Below are positions 26,901 through 38,900 of a stretch of 64,000 nt of DNA, piece by piece. Under the pieces are notes generated by a model. The model made no database searches. It was given only the letters and a program-made list of their open reading frames with translations, and had not been told where the DNA came from. The first letter of the stretch is position 1, and each line of letters starts with the position of its first letter. A program made the translations under genes and the position numbers. The stretch is from Stichopus chloronotus (Eukaryota > Echinodermata > Holothuroidea > Aspidochirotida > Stichopodidae). The DNA is taken from assembly GCA_021234535.1 (NCBI GenBank), contig SFZH01000008.1, positions 19,693,358 through 19,757,357 of the forward strand. The letters run 5' to 3'.

Positions 26901-29900
26901 CTTTCTTACCCATATGGCAACCCAAATTGCCACAGTTATCACAACTGACCACCCAGAGCAAAACCACATTTACAGTAACCATGGCAGCTAAATCTGCATG
27001 GCAGTACCTATAACAATGTCATGCAATGTCCAAAGATTTGCAACCAAACTTCGATGTCAGTGGGGGTTTCAATGCAGATATCATTTTGGTTAGGTTTATT
27101 GGAGGTTGATGCTACTTTTCACACCTATTTGAAAGAAGTTAGTACATTGCATACTGTATCTTTATTGAAGTTCTGATATTAATTTTTCCTCATTAGATAA
27201 TATAACTCAAAGTTTACACTGAAACTGAATTTTCATTCTCCAAGAAGTGAATTTCTCAATTTTTCCATAAATCAAGACAATGTACCACAGCCACCAGTTA
27301 TCACTTTCTGTCCTGATGACATCACACAACTTGCACCATGCCCATCTGGTACTGAGGTAGTGACTTGGACCACCCCTACAGCAACGACAAGTTCTGGAGG
27401 TTTTGCCCCTTTAATCTCAAACACCCATGACCCAGGGAGTTCATTTTCTGTGCCGTCAGTTACAAATGTGGAGTACACTTTTCTCGATGTGTCAAATTCC
27501 TTGACATCCATTTGTGCATTTACAGTCACAGTTGGTAAGGAACCTTTGCTGATAGAATTAAGAAAAAAATTGGCTTTATTGCATTTCCACTATTGTCTGT
27601 GTTAAACTCAGGTACTATAGTAATTCATGTGCATAGCATGTTGTAGGCAAGACAATCTTCTGTTGCATTGTTTGTCAAAAAGAGCCTCCATTTGAAGCCA
27701 AATGAGACAATGATAGAGTCAGTATGATATTTGTCTCTGGTTGTTGGGAAGCATATTACTGAGTGGTATTGATGTCATGTCAGGTACTTGTTCATTGGTT
27801 GCACAGATGTAGCATGATGATCTGTTTAATTGAGACACTGTTAGTGTAGGAGATCTACCAAAAACTTCAAGACGTATCTTTGAAAATAATAAAATTCTGG
27901 ATCCGAAACAAAATAAGGGGAGGTATTTTTGTAATTTGTATCTACAAAATTTGGCTAAGTAAGAAGTAAGAAAGTAGAAGGTTTGATTAAAAAGATAAGA
28001 TGCCATATGACATTCATAAAAAAAGGAAGTGGGGTGAGAATGGTGTGTGGAGTGAAGCAGAAATGGTTCAAGGATTGGGGTGGGGGTGGCTTCTTGTATA
28101 GAAGCTGAAACTGAATTGTGTAAATGTAAGCTTGCACAACAGATTCCTAAGAACTGGAAGTACTGAGTGTGGGAAGCTATGTTACCTGTTCACACCCAAA
28201 CTGTCTATTTATTGCCTGTCTTTCTTAGAACAGACTATAAATGAGTCGAGTCCCACTAGAAACATGGTTTGCTAAATGGTAGCTGGTTTCATGCTGGTTA
28301 TTGTAAGGTTAAAGCTTGGGATACTATATGCTTCAAACCATGACTGTGTACAGTTGTTTAACTTGATTTGGATGGTATGTGTGTCAACTGCCAGAAATGA
28401 ATTTCACATTGTGATCTGTGTTTGGACGTCTCAAATGGAATTTTGTTTTATTCTATTTGGATGCTTAAATTTGGCAGCAAGTTGGTAAATGATGTTTCCA
28501 TAGGTGATAGATGTACTAGGCATTTCTTTATGTATACTACACTGTTAAAATAGTAAATTGTTAATTTACAGAAAATATAAATACAAAGAAATGCAGAAAT
28601 GTCCTGGAAAATGTTTGTAAGACACTTTCTGTATTTCTTATTTATTTCTTTGTTTCATTTATGTAAATTTACAGATATTTTTGACATTGTAGGTAAAGGA
28701 GTTAATATGCAGTCCTTGCCCATTTTTGTTCTGTTAATACATGTTCTCTTTTTACTTTATTTCTTCAACAGATGGAGGAACTAACAATGCACCATTTGTT
28801 TCTAATTGTCCACCACCCCTGATGCAGTCTAGTAATCCTGTCACATTCCCTGCACCTCAATGTTTTGATATAGAGGAGGGAATTTTAAATTCAGAGTGCA
28901 GTCCTTCTTCAGGATCTGTTTTCCCTCCGGGTGATACCCAGGTGGTTTGTGTGTGTACTGACAGCTGTGGAGATAGTGTTCAGTGTGATTTTCTAGTCAC
29001 TGTTACGTCAGGTGAGTATTTATACTATCTCCTTCACAAAGATATCAGAATTGATGAAACAGAAAAGTAGCTCGGAAATAATTTCATCTTTGACCACAGT
29101 TACCTACTTCTTCACCGGCCATTTATGGAAACAGCAAGTTTTGAGATGTTATTCATGCTGAAGGTTTGATGATGTCATCTTTCTTGGGTGACGTTCTTGA
29201 TAAAAAAATTCATGCAGTTTTTGATATGAAGGTGTTTTGAAGGTCACAATAGTGATCTATATTGCAGTGTTTACACTCAGGTCCAAAAAGAGCCCACGGT
29301 ACCTGCCATTGAAAGTGGACCTTACATACGCGAATATATAATTTCCAGTAAGTTGTGAGTTTGTTGCAAAGTCGGAATACGACATTTTGCTTTGTGCATT
29401 AATGTCCATGTATCTCACCAATTAGTGTGACAAGGAATCATGATATTGTGTTAGTGAATCTATTAACAGGGCATTCAAACCAAAGCTTTAATTAAGGTTT
29501 ACTGTGAACAAGTTTGTCACTGTTATACAATAACATAACATAAAATATCTAGTATATTGTTTCTTGAAATGTATAATAAATTTGAAGAGATGAATTTTTG
29601 GTAGGTCATGGTGGTGCATTGTTCATGAGTACCTCAGCTAATGTTTATTGATGACACAGTTGTGAGACAGGAAATTGCCTGTAAAATTGTTTACATTTGA
29701 TGGAATTTGTGTCTATTTTCAACATTTTTCAATGATTAATACACCCATTACTCAAAAAGGTGATTTTCATGTCACACAACCTTTAAACTACAGTTTTGGC
29801 CTGTCTTGTTGTTTACCTGTTGCATTGGTCAGTGCCAACTTTCTTACCCATATGGCAACCCAAATTGCCACAGTAATCACAACTGACCACCCAGAGCAAA

Positions 29901-32900
29901 ACCACATTTACAGTAACCATGGCAGCTAAATCTGCATGGCAGTACCTATAACAATGTCATGCAATGTCCAAAGATTTGCAACCAAACTTCGATGTCAGTG
30001 GGGGTTTCAATGCAGATATCATTTTGGTTAGGTTTATTGGAGGTTGATGCTACTTTTCAAACCTATTTGAAAGAAGTTAGTACATTGCATACTTACCTTT
30101 ACTGAAGTTCTGATACTAATTTATCCTCATTAGATAATATAACTCAAAGTTTACACTGAAACTGAATTTTCATTCTCCAAGAAGTGAATTTCTCAATTTT
30201 TCCATAAATCAAGACAATGTACCACAGCCACCAGTTATCACTTTCTGTCCTGATGACATCACACAACTTGCACCATGCCCATCTGGTACTGAGGTAGTGA
30301 CTTGGACCACCCCTACAGCAACGACAAGTTCTGGAGGTTTTGCCCCTTTAATCTCAAACACCCATGACCCAGAGAGCTCATTTGCTGTGCCGTCAGTTAC
30401 AAATGTGGAGTACACTTTTCTCGATGTGTCAAATTCCTTGACATCCATTTGTGCATTTACAGTCACAGTTGGTAAGAAACTTTTGCTGATAGAATTAAAA
30501 CAAAGAATTAAGAAAAGGGTCCCTTTATTGCATTTCCACTATTGTCTGTGTTAAACTCAGGTACTGTAGTAATTCACGTGCATAGCATGTTGTAGGCAAG
30601 ACAATCTTCTGTTGCATTGTTTGTCAAAAAGAGCCTCCATTTGAAGCCAAATGAGACAATGATAGAGTCAGTATGATATTTGTCTCTGGTTGTTGGGAAG
30701 CATATTACTGAGTGGTATTGATGTCATGTCAGGTACTTGTTCATTGGTTGCACAGATGTAGCATGATGATCTGTTTAATTGAGACACTGTTAGTGTAGGA
30801 GATCTACCAAAAACTTCAAGACGTATCTTTGAAAATAATAAAATTCTGGATCCGAAACAAAATAAGGGGAGTGGGGTGGGGTAGGGTGGGAATGATTCAA
30901 GGATTGGAGTGGGGTGGGAATGATTCAGGGAGTGGAGTGGGGTGGGAATGATTCATGGAGTGGGGTGGGGTTATGATGATTCAAGGATTGGAATGGGGTG
31001 GGAATGATTCAGGGAGTGGAGTGGGGTGGGAATGATTCAAGGATTGGAGTGGGGTGGGAATGATTCAGGGAGTGGAGTGGGGTGGGAATGATTCACTGAG
31101 TGGGGTGGGGTGGGAATGATTCAGGGAGTGGGGTGGGGTGGAAATGATTCAAGGATTGGAGTGGGGTGGGAATGATTCAGGGAGTTGAGTGGGGTGGGAA
31201 TGATTCAGGGAGTGGGGTGGGGTGGGAATGATTCATGGGGTGGGAATGATTCAGGGAGTGGGGTGGGGTGGGAATGATTCAAGGATTGGAATGGGGTGGG
31301 AATGATTCAGGAAGTGGAGTGGGGTGGGAATGATTTGTGGGGTGGGGTGGGAATGATTCAGGGAATGGAGTGGAGTGGGGATGATTCAGGGAGTGGGGTG
31401 GGAATGATTCAGGGAGTGGAGTGGAGTGGGGTGGGAATGATTCAGGGACTGGGGTGGGGTGAGAATGATTCAGGAAGTGGAGTGGGGTGGGAATGATTCG
31501 TGGGGTGGGATGGGAATGATTCAAGGATTGGAATGGGGTGGGAATGATTCAGGAAGTGGAGTGGGGTGGGAATGATTTGTGGGGTGGGGTGGGAATGATT
31601 CAGGGAGTGGAGTGGGATGGGAATGATTCAGGGAATGGAGTGGGGTGGGGATGATTCAGGGAGTGGGGTGGGAATGATTCAGGGAGTGGAGTGGAGTGGG
31701 GTGGGGTGGGAATGATTCGTGGGGTGGGATGGGAATGATTCAAGGATTGGAATGGGGTGGGAATGATTCAGGAAGTGGAGTGGGGTGGGAATGATTTGTG
31801 GGGTGGGGTGGGAATGATTCAGGGAATGGAGTCGGGTGGGGATGATTCAGGGAGTGGGGTGGGAATGATTCAGGGAGTGGAGTGGAGTGGGGTGGGAATG
31901 ATTCAGGGACTGGGGTGGGGTGAGAATGATTCAGGAAGTGGAGTGGGGTGGGAATGATTCGTGGGGTGGGATGGGAATGATTCAAGGATTGGAATGGGGT
32001 GGGAATGATTCAGGAAGTGGAGTGGGGTGGGAATGATTCGTGGGGTGGGATGGGAATGATTCAAGGATTGGAGTGGTGTGGGAATGATTCAGGGAGTGGA
32101 GTGGGGTGGGAATGATTCAGGGAGTGGGGTGGTGTGGGGTGGGAATGATTCAGGGAGTGGGATGGGGTGGGAATGATTCAGGGAGTGGAGTTGGGTGGGA
32201 ATGATTCAAGGATTGGAGTGTGGTGGGAATGATTCAGGGAGTGGAGTGGGGTGGGAATAATTCAGGGATTGGGGTGGGGTGGGGTGAGAATGATTTGTGG
32301 GGTGCGGTGGGAATGATTCAGGGAGTGGAGTGGAGTGGGGTGGGAATGATCCAAGGAGTGGAGTGGGGTGGAAGTTTGACTGGTGAGGTAGAGAGTATGA
32401 TGGATGGACGGAATTGGTGTAAGTTTTATCTTCATTTTCTGATAGAGAAGCTGAAATTGAATTGTATGAGTTTGAGCTTGCACAATAGATTCCTAAGAAA
32501 CAGAAGTACTGAGTGTGGGCAGGTATGTTACTTGTTCACACCCATCTGTCTATTTATGGCCTGTCCTTCTTAGAACAGACTATAAATGAGTCCCACTAAA
32601 ACTATGGCTTGCTAAATGGTAGCTGGTTTCATGCTGCTTATTGTGAAGGTTAAAAGTTTAGGATATGCTTCAAACTATGACTGTGTACAGTTTTTTAACT
32701 TGATTTGGATGGTATGTGTGTCAACTGCTAGAAATGAATTTCACATTGTGATCTGTGTTTGGACATCTCAAAAGGAATTTTGTGTTATTCTATTTGGATG
32801 CTTAAATTTGGCAGCAAGTTGGCAAATGATTTTTCCATATGTGATAGATGTAGTAGGCATTTCTTTATGTATACTACACTGTTAAAATAGTAAATTGTTA

Positions 32901-35900
32901 ATTTACAGAAAATAAAATAAAGAAATGCAAAAGAATGCAGAAATGTCCTGGAAAATAATTGCAAGAAAATGTCTCTGTTTCTTATTTGTTTCATTTATGT
33001 AAATTTACAGATATTTTTGACAGTGTAGGTAAAGGAGTTAATATGCAGTCCTTGCCCATTTTTTCTGTTAATCCATGTTCTCTTTTTCCTTTATTTCTTC
33101 AACAGATGGAGGAACTAACAATGCACCATTTGCTCCTTTTTGTCCATCACCCCTGATGCAGTTTGGTAATACTCCCACATTCCCTGCACCTCAATGTTTT
33201 GATGTAGAGGATTTAAGTTTAAATTCAGAGTGCAGTCCTCCTTCAGGATCTGTTTTCCCTCCGGGTGATACCCAGGTGGTTTGTGTGTGTACTGACAGCT
33301 GTGGAGCTACAGCTCAGTGTGATTTTCAAGTCACTATTATGTCAGGTGAGTATTTATATTGTCTCCTTCACAAAGATATCAGAATTGATGAGACAGAAAA
33401 GTAGCTCCCAAATAATTTCATTCTTGACCACAGTTACCTACTCCTTTACAGGCCATTTATGAGAACAGCTAGTTTTGAGATGTTATTCATGCTGAAATTT
33501 TGATGATGTCATCTTTCTTGGGTGATGTTCTTGATAAAAAGTCCATGCAGTATTTGATATGAAGGTGATTTGAAGGTCATAGTAGTGATCTATACTGCAG
33601 TGTTTATACCCAGGTTCGAAAAGAGTTCACGGTATCTGCCATTGAAAGTGGACCTTGCATAACCCAAAGTATAATTTCCAGTATGTTGGGAATTTGTTGT
33701 GAAGTCGTAATACAACATTTTGCTTTTTGCATTAATTTCCATGTATCTTACCAATTAGTGTGACAAGGAATCATGATATTGTGTTAGTGAATCTATTAAC
33801 AGGGCATTCAAACCAAAGCTTTAATTAAGGTGTACTGTGAACAAGTTTGTCACTGTTATACAATAACATAACATAAAATATCTAATATACTGTTTCTGGA
33901 AATGTATAATAAATCTGAGGAGTTGAATTTTTAGTAGGTCATGGTGGTGCATTGTTCATTAATACCTCAGCTAATGTTTATTGATGACACAGTTGTGAGA
34001 CAGGAAATTGCTCATAAAATTGTCAATATTTGATGGAATTTGTGGCTGTTTCCAACATTTTCAATGATGAATACACCCATTTCTCCAAAATGTGATTTTC
34101 ATGTCACACAACCTTAAAATTAAAACTGAAGTTTGGCCTGTATTGTTGTTGTTAATTTACCTGTTGTGTTGGTCAGTGCCAGTTCAGTACCATAATGCAG
34201 AATATCTAAGATACTGTTTCTGGAAATGTATAAAAAATTTGAAGAGTTGACTTGTAGTAGGTCATGGTGCTGCATTGTTCATGTAATAGCAGAATGAAAT
34301 GAATTCCTACCAATATAACAATGGCAACCATTCTCAACTGCAAAATCATGAATCGAGACGAACCTTCGAGGCCCAGTTAATAGTATTTTAGCTTTTAATA
34401 AAGTCTGAACAGTTGCTGTGTTTTGTACTCGATTGAAATTAGAACATGCAGATTTCTGTGATTCATCTGCTCATAATCATTATAATGAGCATGCAGTGTT
34501 AATGATGGTGATTGCCGTGGTACTGATGATGTAACGCTCGAAAAATCCATCAAATATGTGTCAGGTTGCAAGCAAAGTTTCTGCACACTGCACGGAAGAA
34601 GCCTAAACCCTACTGCTAGTTGAGAGGAGTTTTGCTGCAAATCATTGGGATCTTGAGGGTGTGTGGATGCCTTAATGTTCTTGACAGAAGGCAGAAAATA
34701 TTGTGATGTTTAACAGGAAAGTGTATTATATATATGTCGACAGCGCTACCCGTTGGCAGAATATGCAAGTTCTCGGTTGCCAGCTACATGATGGTGTTTG
34801 CTATCTGTTATAAAAGGGCTATGATATAACAGAAAGCAAATCAAATGCATTCAGCATTTTATTCAATGTAGTGAGAAATTCTCAGAACAGTTGTTTAAAT
34901 TTCACATGACAAAGGAACAGTTTAATTAAAAATGTAAGGTATTCATCACATGTCGAGAAGATGGGAAAGTCTTAAATCTAACAGAGATATCTTGTCCAAG
35001 GATTTTGAGAGTTAGAACACTTTTGAGCTGGTCTCGCATTTCTGCAGAAACAGTTTTAAATTTAGCAATAAAGATTATATGGACTATTTCTCATAGCTAG
35101 TTGTCCATGTCTGGAAATATGGATAAACAGTCAGCTAGATGTTTTCCATTGAAGTAGCAAAATGTTCTGATAATCTCGTTTTTTTTTAAAAAGAAGCTCA
35201 CATGTTAGTTACAGAGCAAACTGACCAGTACTCCTTTAACACCAATAACATCAACATGGTACATGCCTGTGTCTGTTTAGTCGCAAAGTATGGGTCTGTT
35301 TGTACAAGCATTAGTCAAATGAGTCATCAGAGAACAGGATGGCAGCTGTTAGTGATTCATTAGTATTAACATCCATCACCTTTCGGGCCTTATGCCCAAA
35401 CAAGGTCTCAAAACAGATGTATACATTTTGTCTTCTGCCATCTCTTTGCTACATTAGTAAATCAAGAGCCATCCCAGCCCGTTTGTCCGACAGTCCAACC
35501 TGTGTTTAGCATCGCCGGTAACATCGGCCAAAATGTTACGTGGCTTATTCAAAATTGCTTTGATCCAGAGGATGGTGTTGTCACTCCAGTCTGTAATCCG
35601 TCTTCGGGTGACCGCTTCCCAGTGGGCACGACGTCGGTCAACTGCATCTGCTCGGACAGGCAAGGGTTGTCTCGAAGTTGCAATTTCAATGTGGAGGTTT
35701 TAGCAGGTGATTACCCACTTAATGAACTTTTCCCGGTGGAATATTTGCTATCCTCAACTTTCTATTTACAATTCACAATCCTGAGCTTGAGTGATTGTGA
35801 CTGATGTGCAGTCAATCCTGTGTTATCCTGACTGATTCCGAGTGATGTTGAAAAATCCTGGTAGATGTTGATAAAGTAACACTGGATGTTTCTGACTGAT

Positions 35901-38900
35901 ATTGAGTGACTTTGAGTAGTACTGGGTGTTCCTGACTGATATTGAGTGACTTTAAGTTGTGCTGCTTGTTCCTGACTGATGATGAGTGACTTAGGGTGGT
36001 ACTGGTTGTTCCTGACTGATGATGAGTGACTTTGAGTCTTACTGGATATTCCTGACTGATATTGCGTGACTTTGAGTGGTACTGGATATTCCTGACTGAT
36101 ATTGAGTGACTTTGAGTGGTACTGGCTGCTCCTGACTGATTTTGAGTATTGCCAGGTATTCCTTAGTGATATTGAGTAATGCTGGATGGTCCTTATTTTG
36201 AGCCAAGCAGCGTGCACAGTCCTGACTGATTTTGAGTGTTGTTTAGTACCACTGACAGATGTTGAGTTTTCTGCAGCTATTTGGGTTATTGTCGGTGTAA
36301 GTGAGTGTTTCTGGGCAGTGCTGGGTGTTCCAGAGTGAAGTTGACCTATGCTCCATGCTATTCAGATGCTTATCAGATCCACTTTCCTGACCTGGTAGGC
36401 ACAAGCTCCCAAAGTGTAATTAGTGATGGTCAGTGACTTCAACATTCCGTGGTTCCTTCATTGTAATTTGCACCCTCTTTCTTCCCACTTGGTCGCAAGT
36501 AATCCTTACTATCCCCACTGCTCTCCTGAGTGCTCACAATGCAAAAAAAAAAAAAACCTGAAATAGTGTTGACAAAAGAGATAAGTTGTGGTCATTACCT
36601 TATTAGTTTCACTCCACCTTACCTGATGGGGACAATAATCGAGTCATGTGTGATCCTGACTACTGTTAGATGATTTGTATTAATGCCCCTCAGCATGCCA
36701 CTGTGTCTCTTTAAGTAAATGATTTGAAGTCACATGTTTGTTCTATCCTTTCCAATTTTACTTTTTTTTCATTGTCGTTTTCTGAGTTGCTCCCGATTTC
36801 CTAATCAGTGACTTAATTTGATTTTGATCTGCCTTAATTAGGAGTTGCTTTTGACCCACAGCAAGACCAATATGTACAGTAGTAAACCCGAACACTACTG
36901 TATATGCCTAGGCCCAAAGTGGTATCTATGCATATTCATGTCGCTGCATGCAGGAGTGTGTGTTGTCAGAAATTAGAATTTATTTGCGTCTTTTTCCTTT
37001 TTGTTTAATATTTGCCCATCGGAAATGTTTATTTAGGATATATGTTGATCTATGGTGCGTGCATGAAGAGCCTGGGATACAAGCATGATTTTGAATGTGA
37101 TATGAGCTAGCTGACTGAATACCCCATTGAGGTGAAAGTGGTAAGCTATGGTCACCTCTTTACCTCACACTTGGTTGTGTATGTGGTGAGCAGCACTCAG
37201 CTACTTGTATGCATGTTGGGTGCTACACTCAATACAATACTTCATCGATGTGTATGTGTTGGGTTATTCTCAACTCAATACCTCATTGATTTGTTATGTG
37301 GGCAGCTACACTCAGCTCAACTTAGAAAAAGTAAACTTTCAAACTGTTTTATTAAATTTTATTTAACTTAATTCACAAGATCATTGACGTCGTATGAAAT
37401 ACTGAGAGCATCTCTCACTCTTCATGTCACCCTTTTGTTTTGTTTTAACTCAAGTGAACACACCTCCCACCATGCCAGAGTGCCCCCCTTTTGTAAGTGG
37501 TATCAGTCTCCAAGGGAATGCTGGAAGCACTCTGGATTGGACTATATCCGACTGTTTCGATAGCGAAGATGGTAGCATCACCCCTATGTGCACTCCAGCT
37601 TCTGGGACCCGCTTTGACATCGGTCCAACGACAGTCACCTGCAGATGTTTCGATTCTGGTGGCCTGTCCTCTTCTTGCACTTTTGTAGCATTCGTTTTGC
37701 CCGGTGAGTTTCTGGCACCACCTCTTTCACAATGTCCCATCAACTTCACTTTTCACTTACCAGTCTCAATGCAATAAACCTGCATAGGGATTTTCCTTGC
37801 TCCAGAAGTGTGGGGCATGTATCAAACCTGACCAGATACTGGGGACTTATCGGGATTGACCTCCCTTGATACACTTTGTCACCGAGGTCTCCGGTCTATT
37901 GGTTGATTTTACAGTTGACCTGGCCACGGTAATTCTGCACCATCTGCAGAGATAAAAATACCTCAGTGAAGGTCACCCAGATCTGTGCTCCTGTCTTTTT
38001 GGTCAGTGGACACAAAACTCATGTTGTTGACTATGACCCTGATAGCTGAGGTCAGAGTGGGAGATAAGAGAGCTATTGATTACATCAATTTGGAAGATTT
38101 TTTGCCACAATAAATCCTAGCTCCAGAAATACCCCATGTACTTCCTCCATCCATGGTGCCTAGTGTACTGATAGCCTCTGATGCCAACCAGTCTTGATTA
38201 AGTGGCTGCTTTCCATTCTGATATGCTGAGGGTGTCAATTCTAGGAATTTTGAGAATGACTGATCATAATGTTTAAATCCTTTAATGTCCTTCAATGTGT
38301 ACTTCTTAATTCTTTCACTTTTGATTGCTTGATTTATAGATAACACTTCTACAAGCTGCCGTAAGAAGTACTATTAAATTTTCTTTGCTGAGATATATTA
38401 CCTCTGCAAGTTATGGAGAAATATTGTCAAAGTGTTTGCTTAGTCACAATGCCTCTGCAAGCTTGGGAGAATTGCTCTTAAAAGCACGTAATATCAATGA
38501 TGTGATGTTAAGTACATTCCAGAATGATGTCGGTAGCACTCCTCATTCAAACTATTAAACCTTTTGTCGCAGGACTCATATACAGGTTGATATTAAAAAT
38601 AAGTTCTTCATCCGTGGCAGTGTTCTGCACAGATATTTTAAAGTTAAGGGGGGAGGGTTTGCCACATGTGAAGTGCGTTCGTGATTGCCAGGGAAGTCTT
38701 GGAGATGAGAGTTGAACCTCGTCCCTAGACGTGCTACTAAAGTGATACGAAATGGAGCCATTTTGAGGCAATTGTTTGCTTCATTGTATTAGGATCGCAG
38801 TGTCAACTTTACTTTGTTGAAGAGAGCTTTTGTAGGTTGTAGAGATCACCATTATTTCAGGGAATTGCTAGTTTTTGCCACAGGTCAGGCCCCCCCTAAA

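Larger units (their letters stand above)
21261..34280 (+). repeat. Tandem array of A'B' exon pairs, unit about 2.94 kb, four units
   Basis: A' exons start at 21261, 24338, 27277 and 30214. B' exons start at 22898, 25831, 28772 and 33106. The spacing is 2933-2941 bp except 3077 for the first A' pair and 4334 where a minisatellite expanded. Introns align along their length; units 2 and 3 are nearly identical. B' exons e11 and e17 share DLSLNSEC while e13 and e15 share GILNSEC, which indicates a late inner duplication. Confidence 0.93.

Noticed and set aside
21229..30554. - strand open frames opposite the type A' exons
   Set aside because: Shadow frames of the HYR exons. The + strand carries the conserved motifs, cysteines and splice sites.
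31279..32573. Proline/histidine-rich - strand frames and glycine-rich + strand frames
   Set aside because: They lie entirely inside the G-rich minisatellite and recur with its 461-bp period.
35762..36217. 151-codon - strand frame
   Set aside because: Produced by the 40-bp minisatellite.
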